Of a stretch of DNA of 64,000 nt, positions 1 to 13,274 are shown piece after piece. The translations under genes were made by a program, and so were the position numbers. Where the stretch lies: NCBI GenBank assembly GCA_016617855.1, contig JAECUM010001819.1, positions 62,001 through 126,000 on the forward strand. The letters run 5' to 3'. The notes beneath the pieces are model-generated. The model was given only the letters and a program-made list of their open reading frames with translations. It searched no databases and was not told the origin of the DNA. This DNA comes from Megalonaias nervosa. Its lineage: Eukaryota; Mollusca; Bivalvia; Unionida; Unionidae. Each line of letters starts with the position of its first letter. The first letter of the stretch is position 1.

Positions 1-975
1 TTAGAACATTCACTCCCAAAATTTTGTCTTGATTGGCTTCTATGGCAATTGTGGTTTTCTTAACAACATGGTGGAAGACCTATTTTCTTCTTTTCATCCA
101 TCGTGGCAAGGCTAGTTTTCATTGAACTTGGTTATAATGTTTCTTAGGACATACTCTGTCAAAATTGTATCTGGAGTGACTTTCTAGTAACCAAATGGAA
201 AACCCAAGTTCAGCTTCTCCAGAATGGTAGAGTCAAATTTTCCATAGCAGATAGGTGGAAAACCAAATTCCAGGTTTTGAAGAGAATGGCTTGGCCAGTT
301 TTAATTAAACTTGGTAGGAACAATTCTTAGGACATGCTTTACAAAATAATTCCAGTTGTCTCCAGCAGCAATAGTCTGGCTTCCATAGCATCCAGGTAGA
401 ATATCAGTTTTCAGCTTCTTTAGCCAGCTATCTCCAGCATGGCTCAGACAATTTTGGTCAGACTTATTTTTTATAATATGCTGTACCAGAATTGTGTTTG
501 TGGTGGTTTCCCAAGCTGTGATGTGACTTAAGTAGCAACCAGGTGAAAAATCTACAATGATAGTCGTCTCAACAAGAATTTCTTTTGTTACCAATATATC
601 AAGAAACAAGAAATTTCTTTTCAAAATTGCTTTAGTATATCAGACCAAATGTGATAGATAGCACGAGCACCTTTCACAGTCATATAACAGATTGCAATGC
701 ACCATCTAGTTCAGCTGAAATTACAGAGGGTTAAAATACAGTTAACATGTCAGATATCACAAAATTCTACTAAATGGATTTAAATTATCCTGACATGGGT
801 GTCTTTCAACTCATTGAACCTGCTTTATTGCTGTTGCTTCTATATTCACCTTTCAGGACAATGTATGTCATGTAAGCAGTATCAGGAATACTTGGGCCTC
901 TTATTTTTCCCAATAATTATTCTCATATTTGTTCTTAAGTGTGTGTACTATATATATATATACATATATATATAC

Positions 976-1050
<75 letters not shown>

Positions 1051-1458
1051 TGCAACTCCTGCATCATTTGATCAATTGCTTTGAAACTTGGCAGATGTCA
1101 GATGAACATGATCCATTTTTGTACTTAAATGAGTTTCTAAAGTTAACACTCCACTCTTTTTCAAAGAATTTTAAATGTTCTTTTGTATGTATGTACATAA
1201 TATTCTGCTAGAGTTATTGCTCATTTCTTCCAGAGTTTATTGATCATTTCTGACAGAGTTATTGCTTATTTCTGCTTGTATCATTCATTTGTCCTAAGGA
1301 CACATTTCTGGTTTTGATAATGTTTTAATTTTTTTAAACATGGAAAAGACTTTCTTGGGAAGATTCAGAAAATTATTAGAGATAATTCCTGATTAATTAA
1401 CTCACTGAATTTTTGCAAAGTTTTTGTTTTACTCATTATTTTATTTTCTTCTCTCTAG
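1..1458 (+). repeat. Upstream intron: degenerate tandem repeat and TA microsatellite
   Basis: No exon is recognised before the acceptor at 1458. Bases 1-480 contain at least two, perhaps three, degenerate copies of a unit of about 183 bp: the phrase ttcttaggacat recurs near 144 and 327 with similar flanks. A (TA)n/(TACA)n microsatellite fills about 949-1046. The open frames over these parts have low complexity or no family resemblance and are not genes. 1047-1458 holds short degenerate repeats (gagttattgct recurs), then a polypyrimidine tract before the exon. Confidence 0.6.
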
Positions 1459-1550
1459 GAGCCCCTGCTATGTACTGCCTGCTGGAGATAGTGGCTATAA
1501 CAAAGGACAAGCTGGTCTCACAGTTTGTTCAACACTTAGACTGGCTGAAG
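1459..1550 (+). CDS. ECM29: ECM29 exon a (first exon in window)
   Basis: The exon lies between ctctctag and gtaaga. It starts with the last two bases of a split codon and ends on a codon boundary, giving 30 full codons beginning APAMYCLLEIVAITKDKLV. The segment is helical and hydrophobic, consistent with half a HEAT-like repeat. It is less conserved than the exons further on, so the family call here relies on frame continuity with exon b. The exon that would supply the first base of the split codon is upstream of the window. Confidence 0.8.
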
Positions 1551-2216
1551 GTAAGATAGAAATTAACAGTGGTTCATTGACATATTATTTGTAAGAAATG
1601 CCAGTTGATACCCTGATAAGTGAAGGCTGCCTATCAGAAAGACAATGTGTGAAGCAAGTTTAAATGAAGGCAAGCAAGATTAAAAGTGCATTTAATAAAT
1701 TAATTAAATTAGGCATGTTAGATGTATTCGTGAATTCTAATGATGAAAAGAAGTTAAGAATCATTACTCTAGTAAGTCTGTTGAAACTATAAAATTGATC
1801 AAATTTATCTTCAATAATGTGGTAATATTAGGTTAGATCTCAGACTATTTGTCAGTTCTTGCATGACTTAACAGAAGGATACAAGAATTGCATTATGAGA
1901 AACCTGCATTTTGTGATTGGTCAGATGTTAAAATTTAAAAAAGTAAGCTACAAATATAGTATGGTAGTAAGCTACAAATATAGTATGGTAAAGGTTGATA
2001 TCATTTTTATGTTTTAGTGCTCTTTCTGATGTAATATCACAGAGAAATAACTTTTGACAGAAGTACAAAATTATACTAGATGAAGACTGTTGAATTTAGT
2101 GATTTTAATTGATTTTTGTAATTACAAATGTATGTTTATCAGTGACAGTAGAACCTTCAACATCTTCCAATCCTCAGATGCAATGTTGTTTTACCTAATC
2201 GTGCTTTTCCTTGAAG
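1551..2216 (+). repeat. Intron 1 with a 24-bp tandem duplication
   Basis: This 666-bp intron holds a perfect two-copy duplication of a 24-bp unit at 1943-1990 (unit starts gtaagctacaaatatag). Nothing else is recognised. Confidence 0.75.
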
Positions 2217-2351
2217 ACTTTGGTATTCTCTGTGAAGGATGACATGAGGGAACATGCAGCCAATCTTTACACTATCATTCTCTGCAACCAACCAGATGAT
2301 GACAGAATCTATGAGGCTTTGGTCGAGTTCTGTGTAGCTACAGCTGACAAG
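2217..2351 (+). CDS. ECM29: ECM29 exon b
   Basis: 135 bases between acceptor ccttgaag and donor gtatgt, in phase 0 at both ends, encode 45 residues starting TLVFSVKDDMREHAANLYTI and ending CVATADK. The KDDMRE..A..LY pattern is a typical HEAT-like helix pair of ECM29. It reads directly into SPETQHG of exon c, as expected from the family, so no exon seems to be missing in the 8.1-kb intron that follows. Confidence 0.88.
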
Positions 2352-2938
2352 GTATGTGAAGATTATTTTATATGCCATAAAATTGGCATTTGAATATTTT
2401 TAATGAAATACTGAGTTTAGTTGTTTTTATACATGTGATTGGTGAGAAATAGGTAAATTATAATTGCAGAGAAGCTATTGGCCATTATGTCCATAGTATC
2501 ATCAACAATTTTAAGATCGTGACCAATGTTTTATTTTCTGAAAATCATCTTTTGTATTAGTGGCTGTATTCAGCTGAAGCTTTGATTATAATATGTATAA
2601 AATATATACCTTGTAATCCCAAGATTTCACGTGTCTTGTCTGTGTCATTATAATACTGTTTACAGGTGACTCTCTGTATTCATCAAAACACTTTTAATAT
2701 ATAAGTTAAGTCTCTAGTCACTACAGAACAGTTTGGGACACTAATCAGCCTTTCACAAGTTGAGGATGGTTTTAAATGTGTTCAAAGCATGTATGGAGAG
2801 AAAACTGACGGATTATTTTAATTATAAAGCAGCCATAATTTTACTGTTGATGTCGTGCACAAATGACACAATAAAATTAATGATGTTGATTGGTGTAGGA
2901 ACATTTTTAAGCATATTTGGCTGATGTTATTAATCATG

Positions 2939-3072
2939 TAGTTAGTGGATGCAATTTATCTCCCCTGATTGATATCTACAAAGTTTTGAAATGTTTATTG
3001 CTTATATAGTTAGTGGATGCAGTTTATCTCCCCTGATTAATATCTACAAAGTTTTGAAATGTTTATTTGCAG
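2939..3072 (+). repeat. 68-bp tandem duplication
   Basis: Two adjacent copies of a unit beginning gttagtggatgc and including ctcccctgatt and caaagttttgaaatg differ at only a few positions, which suggests a fairly recent local duplication inside the intron. Confidence 0.85.
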
Positions 3073-4099
3073 CTCTGCTGTGGAAGTAGATAAATATATA
3101 TATACTTTTGAACACATTCATTATTTTAGTATAAGGATAAAATATATGCAGCATAAGAAATAAATTAGCATAATTTGCAAATAGCAAATAATATTTGCTG
3201 CAAAAATTATATTTCTGTGGTGTAGTCTTATATGTTTCAAATTACCAAATTAAACGTCTCACAAAACCAGATGAATTCACCATGTTATAATATGATTCAT
3301 TTCAAAATTAAAGATAAAAATCTTAAATGGTTTCATTATCTTAATAGCTAAATTTACCCTGACATATAAAATGACATGGATGAAAAAAATGTGTTGAACA
3401 GCACTTTAATTATGTTATATCTTGGTGAATTGCCATAATTGCATATAAACAAAGTACCAGAAGTGTTTTTACGCTACACTTTAAACAAATCCAGATCCAT
3501 TAGTTTTATAGCCTTCCAGATAGCAGTTGCACAGTAAGGTGGTTGAAAAGTGTAGATATGCAAAATTTCAAACACCAAACATTCTAGGCTTTGTGGACAC
3601 TTATGAATAGAACTATTTTTGTCAGCCATTTTTTGAGGGCCACAAGGGATAACCTTACTTTAGTGTTACCATCAGATGGCAAATATTTTTTTACAGGAGA
3701 TAACTCTGACAGGAGCTGAAACCTAATATTTCACCAAGCTGTTTATGCATTTTCATTGTTTCTTTCAAACAAAATATTTTTGAATATTTTTTTCATGTTA
3801 TGATTGTTATCTTACAGTTTTATTTATATCACATTTATGCAGCTTCTTGAATAAATGTAATTTTTAGTATATAACATTTTGCCAAACATAGAAATTATTA
3901 ATTTTCATCTATGAAGGATAAGGCCAAACTTAATGGGTATTTGTCTTAAGAAAGGCTTGTTTTATAACCCCCAAAATTACATTTTGCTCACAATCACTCG
4001 AGTCTGTGGCATTTAAGCTATCTAGAATCATGGTGCAAAACTTGGAGAGGAGATGCATCTTGACAAGTTTTTCATCCTTATTGCAAATAGAGGTTTCTG

Positions 4100-4385
4100 T
4101 GACCTATATTTTACGCTTCAGTGCTTTAGTTAAAATGGTGCTTCAAGTTCATTTCTTAGATCGGATGGGGGAGGTCACGAGTTCAAACCCCAGCCAAGTC
4201 ATACCAAAGACTTACAAAAATGGTACTAACAGCTGCCTCACTAGGTGCTCAGAATTAAGAGGTTAGTGTTAGGATTGGTCAGCCTGGTATCAGAATAATG
4301 TGACTGGTTGGGACATGCCCCAGTTCTAAACATCACTATAAACTGCCACACTGCAGACATCATAGCTATATGACTGAAAAATAGT
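4100..4385 (+). repeat. tRNA-derived SINE, diverged
   Basis: A B-box-like sequence, gagttcaaacccc (4179-4191), follows a tRNA-like stretch, and a body ending near gtgactggttggg resembles SINE bodies common in molluscs. The A box is degenerate. The tail runs towards the (TC)n(AC)n tract. The boundaries are approximate and no target duplication was identified. Confidence 0.5.
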
Positions 4386-4408
4386 TAAAGCTAATTTAAA
4401 AATCCAAA

Positions 4409-4444
<36 letters not shown>

Positions 4445-4446
4445 AC
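4409..4446 (+). repeat. (TC)n(AC)n microsatellite
   Basis: About six TC units run directly into about thirteen AC units, next to the 3' side of the SINE-like repeat. Confidence 0.95.
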
Positions 4447-4560
4447 TTCTTGGATACAGCTACCAAAGAAGGTAGCTGCAACACACAGTTGGTGCTTTAC
4501 ACACAGTGGTTGAGTATTTGTATTAATATCATGACCACATATATTTTTCCATACTATATA

Positions 4561-4900
4561 CAGGGTTCCTGCAATTTTTCCATATTATATACGGGGTTCC
4601 TGCACTGGTCTAGAATTCTGGAAAAGGTCTAAAATTTGAAAATTGCTTTTCTAGGCCTTGAAAATGTCTGGAAAAATTGAAAAATGACTAAAAAGTCTTG
4701 AAAAGTCTTAATTTGTTTTCGTTATTACAACCTTCTTAGTCAGAAATCAGTAACATGGCATCTCTTTTGTGTTTGGGAGAAGCTTTAGTGTATGGATTCA
4801 CAGCTCTTCAGGTGTTCGGGAAATTTTTATTTTTGGGTCTGGAAAATATATGGAAAAGATCTGAAATCGTATTTGAAACTTGTGGCAGAAACCTTTGTTT
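4561..4900. repeat. MITE-like repeat with GGTTCCTGCA-type end
   Basis: The left side carries two copies of ggttcctgca (about 4563 and 4593), followed by many short variants of ctggaaaa / cttgaaaa. The right side ends tggcagaaacctttg, which read in reverse (aaaggtttctgcca) resembles the left end. This is the look of a widespread non-autonomous DNA element in animals. No transposase is present and the ends are approximate. Confidence 0.4.
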
Positions 4901-7311
4901 ATACACATATATCCTAAGCCATCACAAAATGCCACCTTTTACTTATGCAGTTGAAAGTAGAAATAAATATTTTTTGGACGGTTAACTTCCCATATTATTG
5001 ACTGTACATTGTATAGCCTCTTTTGGTAACCTCATTACCTGCCCTTTCTTTTCGAGCTCTTTAGTGTATGGAGGTTGCGATAGAAGCATTTCTGGTAGGT
5101 ATTGCTGCTGGTCGACATTCACTAATCACAAAACAGAATGAATTGAATGAAATTATATTTCGCGCCATGGGCAAAGTTTCCAATTAAACATTATAATTAA
5201 ATGCGCGATAAAGTAATTAACAAATAATTGTTAGGCACAGTGGATAAAATAATATATCAGTGGGTATGTAGATAAGTTGTGCAGATACTTGCAATTGAAA
5301 GTTTTTAAAAAATGTAGAAGATAATTTAGGAATAATAAAATAGTGAACACAATTCCTTGGCAAATCAACAACAATAACAACACAAACATATAAAAACAAA
5401 AAACCAGTTGCAGTTAAACTGAATGTTGGAAGTAGTATTTTATTTAAGTAAGTCAGTTATGAACCTTCATTCATGATGGTGTTCTGTATTATGCAAAATG
5501 CTTAGAATTTGCACCCGATGATGACTTCCTTCCTTGGACACTAGGTCTTGCGACTGGTTTCTATATCATGGTCCCAGAATTTTAGTGATCTTGACCAAGG
5601 ATCAATCTGTTGTATTTTTGTTTGTTATATGTGTATGCTATTTTGTTCTAAGTATGTAATATTGTGTTTGTGTTAGGAATGACCATTTTATATATTTTAA
5701 TTTGCATTACATTTAGTCATCTACTTTGTTTATTTGCATACAAAAAAGAAAAAAAAGTGTAAGGTATAATAGTTGTATAAAGTTATGTGTTGTGATGGTT
5801 CTCCAGTTTATTTTCTATTAGTGATGAGACTGGCATTTTTATACATGGTATAATACATCTATATATATATATATAAGAGAGAGAGATTTTCTTCATTTTG
5901 TCACTTTATACAAAATGCAGTTCCCCAGTCCTTTTCCCTGTAGTAATTGTATACTGTGAGAGGGGCTAGAAATCACTCATGTGACATGATTAACATAACT
6001 AAATACAAAACACTTTTCAAAGACGGATTCATTAGTGACGATAGCAGTTATCTTCTTCTCCAGCAGCTTAATTACCTACCAGATCTAGTAAATACCTAAT
6101 ATGAGAGGGAGATAACTAGGTTATCGAAAAGGTCTGTACTGTGATATAATACTCTCAAAAGGTTAACTGTGTACTGCACAGGTGAATGAGTAGATATTGG
6201 AAGAGTGGTCTGTGTGCATTTCATGTGAGACCTCAGCTTTAGTGACTAGTCAGAGTAATTATCAATGTATAATATAGTAATGGCCATACTGGCTGTCACT
6301 CTGAGGTTACTCAAAGTCTGTGGTAACATCTGGCTTCTAGAGGTGGACATCTGACCGATATAATTACATACCAGGTTCTTTGCTTGAGGCAGGGGTTTCA
6401 GTTTTGGATAACCCTGTGAGCACCTGGGTTTTCCCCAGCCATCATGGTTGAATGAGGTTATTAATAGAAAATCCATTATGCATAGAAAACAGAGTATCCA
6501 GTTGCAAAACAATATAGATGGACAGAAGTAGATTGGCTGTAATGTGATGAATGTATAGATAAATGTTTTTAAATAAATTTATAGAAAAAGATGGATGTGT
6601 TTACAAAATCCAACAAGGGAACTCTGCATTCAAACATAATAAGATACTAATTGATAACAAATGAAGGTGAGGTACCAACCACATTCAAAGTTTTATAATG
6701 AAATGAAAACTTGAAATATTACTTCGGTAGAAGTTATTTGAAAAGATAATATTGGGTATGTAATCTGATTCAATCGTAAATGGACCTGGAATGTTCGAAT
6801 GTTGAAAATATTTTGGAAAAAAAGTTTTCACCAATAGGTGTATATTTTTATCATTAATGTATTCTGATCGATTTGCGATGCATAAACAGTTGATGCCAGA
6901 ACATTATCATAGGTACTAAAATTCTGAATTTATAATATTTCAGAAAGAATGGAATCTTAAATCTATCATCATATATTTCTTAGCTTGTACTCTTTCTGTG
7001 TTATTTTCATAAAAAAAGCCACTGAACTTTACTTCCCACAAGACAGTTTTACATGATAAATAAAATACCTCCATCAGCTACATTATTCTTATCATGGGAA
7101 TTATTTCATTTATCCAAAATTGTGTCATTCTATGATGTAACTGTCATTAAAATTTAAAACCTGATATACTGGCAAGGAGTCACCAACCAATAGCATATGC
7201 AGTGTAATGAAAATAAAGTGAGACCAATCCAGTCATGTTGTGTCTGAAGAAGGTAACAAGGGTATTGTCATCTAAAACTGAAATTCACATTGGTGTCATT
7301 GCTGCTGATAT

Positions 7312-7364
7312 TATTGTTGTTGTTGTTGTTGTTGTTGTTGTTATTATTATTATTATTATTATTA
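7312..7364 (+). repeat. (GTT)n(ATT)n microsatellite
   Basis: A run of GTT triplets changes into a run of ATT triplets within intron 2. Confidence 0.95.
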
Positions 7365-8421
7365 GGCACGGCTGATGTTTAAGATAGTTATGTACTTTTG
7401 CTGCATAGGTGTCTAAAAATACACCATTCATGGACATTGGCTGCTCAGGATGTATTTTCCAGGTACCACTGCAACTCTAATCATTTTCTGCTTCTACAGC
7501 TGATTTTATGAAAAATGATTTGAAGAAAATAAAAGAAAAAAGAATCTTTTGTTTTTTATCAGCTCATCTTCGCTATGATATCAAATGTTTTGTTTATATT
7601 ATTTTATGTGTTTTATGCTCTGTTACAAGGGTCAAACATTTTTGTTGGCAATGGATTGAAATTAAAATAGCAAAGATTTTTTAAATAATGTGGATTTGGA
7701 GGTATTCTCCTAATTGGGATAGAAGGGTTAGCAAAAAGTGAATGGTGATCTGGCAGATTTTGACAGGTAAATTAACTGGCTACTGTCACTTAAGGAATAC
7801 CTTGAAATGGCAAGATCATATTTAGGTCTAAATTTTCTGTATGTTAATTATTGTTGCACAATGGTTGCTTGAGACTGACCAGGAGATTGCTTTAGGTGAG
7901 CTATGTAGTAATTCAGTGTTTTTAATAGTGAGTGTACCTTGATAGGGGTTTCACATCACTCACCAAGTAAACTCTTATATTAACATGTATCAGTATACAT
8001 ATATTTCACAGTACCTGCATTTAACAAATTGTTTTAAAAATGGAAGTTTGTTGGTAAATGGGAACAGATTTGAGTGTATTATAGAAAACAAGCCAAGGAC
8101 CTCAAATGAATTAGAATGCATAAACAAGTCACCTACAATACAATATTGTATTCCTATATTTACAAACTAGTCAAACAGTTGGGAGTAAATGAATAATTAT
8201 TGCAAATAAAATGAACGTTAATTTTAAAAAAATAGCTTGTGCAGTGCAGTACAGTTCTTTTGCACAGCAACAAACATGCACATGCTACAGTGTGAGAAAT
8301 TTGCATGGTATTATCAGTGTCAGTCAGCATTCTCTTGATGTCACCAGAAGTCAGTTTAGATGTGCTAACTATATTTAGGCTTTTTGTCTATTTGAATAAT
8401 TCTAGCAGAAACTTGATGTTA

Positions 8422-9977
8422 GCATACTGAAATAGAGTATTTAACTTTATATATTGATACTGAAATAGAGTATTTAACTTTACATAAGCATACTGAAATA
8501 GAGTGTTTAACTTTACATAAGCATACTGAAATAGATTGTTTAACTTTACATAAGCATACTGAAATAGAGTATTTAACTTGACATATGCATACTGAAATAG
8601 AGTATTTAACTTGACATATGCATACTGAAATAGAGTATTTAACTTTACATAAGCATACTGAAATAGAGTTTAACTTTACATAAGCATACTGAAATAGAGT
8701 TTAACTTTACATATGCATACTGAAATAGAGTATTTAACTTTATGTATGCATACTGAAATAGAGTATTTAACTTTACATAAGCATACTGAAATAGAGTATT
8801 TAATTTTACATAAGCATACTGAAATAGAGTATTTAACTTGACATATGCATACTGAAATAGAGTATTTAACTTCACATAAGCATACGGAAATAGAGTGTTT
8901 AACTTGACATAAGCATACTGAAAAGAGTATTTAACTTTATGTATGCATACTGAAATAGAGTATTTAACTTTACATATGCATACTGAAATAGAGTATTTAA
9001 CTTTACATATGCATACTGAGAGTATTTAACTTTACATATGCATACTGAAATAGAGTATTTAACTTTACATAAGCATACTGAAATAGAGTATTTAACTTTA
9101 CATATGCATACTGAAATAGAGTATTTAACTTTACATATGCATACTGAAATAGAATTTAACTTTACATAAGCATACTGAAATAGAGTATTTAACTCTACAT
9201 ATGCATACTGAAATAGAGTATTTAACTTTACATAAGCATACTGAAATAGAGTATTTAACTTTACATATGCATACTGAAATAGAGTATTTAACTTTACGTA
9301 ATGCATACTGAAATAGAGTATTTAACTTTACATATGCATACTGAAATAGAGTATTTAACTTGACATATGCATACTGAAATAGAGTATTTAACTTTACATA
9401 AGCATACTGAAATAGAGTTTAACTTTATATAAGCATACTGAAATAGAGTTTAACTTTACATATGCATACTGAAATAGAGTATTTAACTTTATGTATGCAT
9501 ACTGAAATAGAGTATTTAACTTTACATATGCGTACTGAAATAGAGTATTTAACTTTACATATGCATACTGAGAGTATTTAACTTTACATATGCATACTGA
9601 AATAGAGTATTTAACTTTACATAAGCATACTGAAATAGAGTATTTAACTTTACATATGCATACTGAAATAGAGTATTTAACTTTACATATGCATACTGAA
9701 ATAGAGTTTAACTTTACATAAGCATACTGAAATAGAGTATTTAACTCTACATATACATGCTGAAAGAGTATTTAACTTGACATATGCATACTGAAATAGA
9801 GTATTTAACTTTACATATGCATACTGAAATTGAGTATTTAACTTTACATAATGCATACTGAAATAGAGTATTTAACTTTACATATGCATACTGAAATAGA
9901 GTATTTAACTTTACATAAGCATACTGAAATAGAGTATTTAAGTTTGCATATGCATATTGAAAGAGAATATTTAAATG
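8422..9977 (+). repeat. 33-bp minisatellite with higher-order structure
   Basis: About 47 tandem copies of a unit of usually 33 bp, starting gcatactgaaatagagt and ending aactttacata(a/tg). Some copies are shortened, mostly in the agagtattt part. Marker variants repeat at 552 bp: the short form gcatactgag occurs at 9011 and 9563, and tttatgtatgcat near 8939 and 9491, so a block of about 17 units was duplicated as a whole. Each unit has a small dyad, atact...agtat. Because 33 is a multiple of three, the minus strand stays open and would encode an 11-residue repeat (KLNTLFQYAYV); this is a by-product, not a gene. Confidence 0.95.
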
Positions 9978-10457
9978 TTATTGTATGTGTACAGTCAGAT
10001 ACCTGATGTGGATGAACTGTTTAGGCACATTGCCAATGACTGTTTATGCACATCACATTGCCAATGACTGTTTAGGCACATGGCCAGTGAGCTACCAACA
10101 GCCTGTTTATTATATACTCTGATTTGTAATTATCATCAGTTATCAGATCTCTTAATATTGAGAGATAAATTACAAATATTCAAATACTTTTTTTTATTCT
10201 TTACTTTTTATTCATTATTGTATTTGTCCTGCACATTAAATATATTTGTTGAGTTGGATGGCATTGTAATGAGAAAGTTGTATGGCTTCATAATGTCAAA
10301 ATGTGTTTCTTTATCACTGACTTATAAGGCTTGACTGGCATGTATGTTGGAAAATAATGTTCAGTTAGTTCCTGTGTTAAGTCTTTGAGACAGATTTTGA
10401 TTATATTATAAATGAATATATTTGATATTTTGTTATATCCTCTTTGTATGATTCCAG
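9978..10457 (+). other. End of intron 2
   Basis: Three short copies of a phrase like attgccaatgactgttta(g/t)gcacat lie at about 10018-10082. The rest holds nothing recognised before the acceptor tgattccag. Confidence 0.6.
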
Positions 10458-10602
10458 AGTCCAGAAACCCAGCATGGGGCACTGCTAGCCTTGGGCTTTC
10501 TGATTGGACAGCTTCTCCGAGGGCAAGAAGACAGGGTGAAGCAGGGTGCAACCATGTGGCATAAAATTGAGAAGATCATCAACAAGGGCGTACTGGCCAT
10601 TG
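10458..10602 (+). CDS. ECM29: ECM29 exon c
   Basis: The exon runs from tgattccag to donor gtaata. It starts in phase 0 with SPETQHGALLALGFLIGQLL and ends after the first base of a codon. The opening motif is among the most recognisable parts of ECM29; the human protein has a nearly identical SPETQHG.LLALGF segment (established family knowledge). The following charged stretch (RGQEDRVKQGATMWHKIEK) is shorter than the vertebrate counterpart. Confidence 0.95.
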
Positions 10603-13206
10603 GTAATAATGTACATTGAAAAATTTTCACAGTACTTGGGATATACAGTCAGGTTGCTTAGACAGGTGAAATAGATTTCCACAAAGCACCCTGCTAAATT
10701 TGCAATAATTAACTGATTTTATGAATATTTAATGATGATATAAGCAATATATTGCATCAGACTGATGCTGGTAGGTGTTGTGATGCATTCAGAAGAATCA
10801 TCACCCAGATGCTGCATAGGTTCTCCCATTGTTGGTAAAATCTAGGGAGCGTATTTGCTTATTTTTACACTCCACCATGATAGTGATAGGGGTATGTAAT
10901 GTTACCCATGTTCTTCATTTTTTTCATCTGTAAGTCTGTCAGATCTTGGTTAAATTTTTTGTTAGGTTATATCAGGCATTTTTAGCTGAAATAAGTAGGG
11001 TTCATTTGTGTTTTTGTTATATGCATTTATTGATAATGAAGTTAAGACATAGTGTTTCCAGAAACTGCTAATTGTGACCTAGGTCAAGCAGAGGACTTTA
11101 TATTATTGTCTGTCTACAAGTTACTTATTCATACTTTAAGATCTTGAAGCAGAATCAATGTATTGTTGTGTTCAGTAATTGATTTGAGTGAAATTATTTA
11201 TTCACTGGAAATTCAAAGTGCTCATAAATAATATTCTTGGACAGAGGCATTAACTGGGAATTATAGTGAATTCAGACAGGGACATCTTGGATTATATTAC
11301 TGTGATTATTGGAAGACTGCTGGCACATCATTACTCTTAAGGCTACTGGTACATTAATTCATTCAAGACTACAGGTACATCAATACCTTCAGCACTGGAT
11401 CTTATTTTGAACAACATTGGAATTGAATTAGAACTTTATTCATTAGGACTGTTGATAGAACTTTTTGGACTATTTTGGGATTTAATTCGCATTACTGTAG
11501 GTTCTTTTTAAATTTTTACTTTGTATCCTTGGGAAATAAATTGTTTTTTGAATTTTACAAAACTTGTTGGTTTTTGCTCTTTTCTATTATTTAATTTAAG
11601 ACCAAAGAGTCATAATAATAATAAAATCAATCCATGCATAACATTTGTGGTTAAAAGTGACAGGTGGTTGCTCATAGCAGAGATAACTTGAGACAATTTT
11701 TACAGTATTTGCAAAACCATGGAACAGATGATAAATTACAGACTTTTCTGTATCTTGTATCCTGAATCAAGCAAACTGCTATAAGATTTTCACTGTAGAT
11801 TCAAATGCCAAAGAATCAGGCTTGAAACATTCATCAGAGAAACTTTCTTAAAAAATAACCTATTGGAGCTGTCATATTTGATTTAGAGACATTTTATTAC
11901 ACCACATGGTAGTATGAATGATCTGTTCATTCAAGGTCTGATGGGCTGCTTATCAACCTTACATCCACTTTTTGGCAAGCATTTCAGAATTAAGGTACCA
12001 CTCTCTCTGAAAGCAATCATCATGTTGCTATTTATACACTGATGACTTTTTGATCTGCAATATATCAAAGTGTATACATCCTACTGAAAGTCAATGACAG
12101 ATATTCTTAAATAGAGTTCACAAATGGTCGGAAGGAAATGGATCCAATTTTTAAGTCCAAAAACTCCTTCTTGATGTTTTTTCCCTCTTATATAGAAGAG
12201 ACCAAATTTATAGAACTTATTCTTTTTAATGTAAACTAAAATGAACAGGTATGCACACTATTCAACATTGACAACAGATATGCTTAAATAGAATTCAGAA
12301 ATGGTGAGAGGAAAACAGATCATATGTTTAAATTGAAAATCTGTGTATAATGATCCAGGACAGTGTCGTGATGGTGTTTTTAATCTCTGATGGTGTTTTT
12401 AATCTCTGCTGTAGAGTGGACCAGATACGTAGGACTGAGTTTGACTGAAACTCAATTTCCTTCCACAGATTAGATACCCAAGGGACTAAAGTTTAAAGGG
12501 TCCAGATTTAACACAGGTCTTTAGTAAGATCTAAACTTGACTGTGGCTTGATTCTTTATGAATCAGTTTATACACTGTAAGCCTAACCTGCCATTGCTTG
12601 ATCTGATACACAGTCAGAGACTTAGACTTCATCTGAAAGCTTTTACAACCTCCCTTTCAGATGGCATCTACGATGAAGCAATGAACCATTCTTTTATCTC
12701 CAGACTTAACTCTAATCTGTCAGTTCTTGCTTATGAAGATGTTTTCAGGCACAGATTCCAGACTGTTTTCTGATCCATCAAATCCTACTTATGCTATTGT
12801 CTTCAGGCCCAAATACCAAACCAAGACTAGACTTTTTTCATTCAATGGTCGGCAGTCAGGTGTTTCCTAACCAAAATAATGGTATGACATGTATAAAGAA
12901 ATAGAGACAGTTTTTTAACTGCTTTAAATATGTATAATTGATTAAATAGTATGAATTTTTTGTCTTTTTTTTGAACTAGTTATTTATCAAATTAATGACA
13001 AATAATTTCCAAAATATAATTTTTTAAACTTTAAATTCTGATATTATAAAATCTTAAAAATTTTGTATAGTAATTGTATAAAGTAGTATAATTCAACATT
13101 AGTTATGAAATGGAATGTCTGTGAAAGGAAACATTTGGTGAACTGTTTGGATACTATCAGACATATCTAAAAAGTATAATTATTGATAAATTCATAATAT
13201 TTAAGC

Positions 13207-13274
<68 letters not shown>

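Larger units (their letters stand above)
2352..8421 (+). other. Intron 2, first part: mostly unannotated, with small repeats
   Basis: No coding exon is recognised. Contents: a 68-bp tandem duplication at 2939-3072 (gttagtggatgc recurs at 2941 and 3009), a tRNA-headed SINE near 4100-4385, a (TC)n(AC)n tract at 4409-4446, a MITE-like repeat near 4561-4900, a TA tract near 5859-5880, and a (GTT)n(ATT)n tract at about 7312-7364. The rest (about 4990-7300 and 7370-8420) shows nothing recognisable. Confidence 0.6.

Noticed and set aside
301..624. 107-codon minus-strand frame
   Set aside because: It lies over degenerate tandem repeats, and its sequence has no recognisable domain or splice context.
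799..1211. Open frames with long Tyr-Ile runs over 949-1046 (and similar at 15670, 41200, 44394 and 47294)
   Set aside because: They are translations of (TA)n microsatellites and have no non-repeat conserved part.
8645..9306. Minus-strand frames with an 11-residue repeat (KLNTLFQYAYV)
   Set aside because: The 33-bp minisatellite unit is a multiple of three, so an open frame is expected by chance; shortened units shift the frame and there is no coding context.
8422..9977. CRISPR-like array
   Set aside because: There are no unique spacers; units are directly tandem, in a eukaryotic intron.
12558..12773. 71-codon plus-strand frame resembling the end of a LINE ORF (basic, LRLHLKAF)
   Set aside because: The resemblance is limited to a few residues and no typical LINE tail or RNase H part follows.
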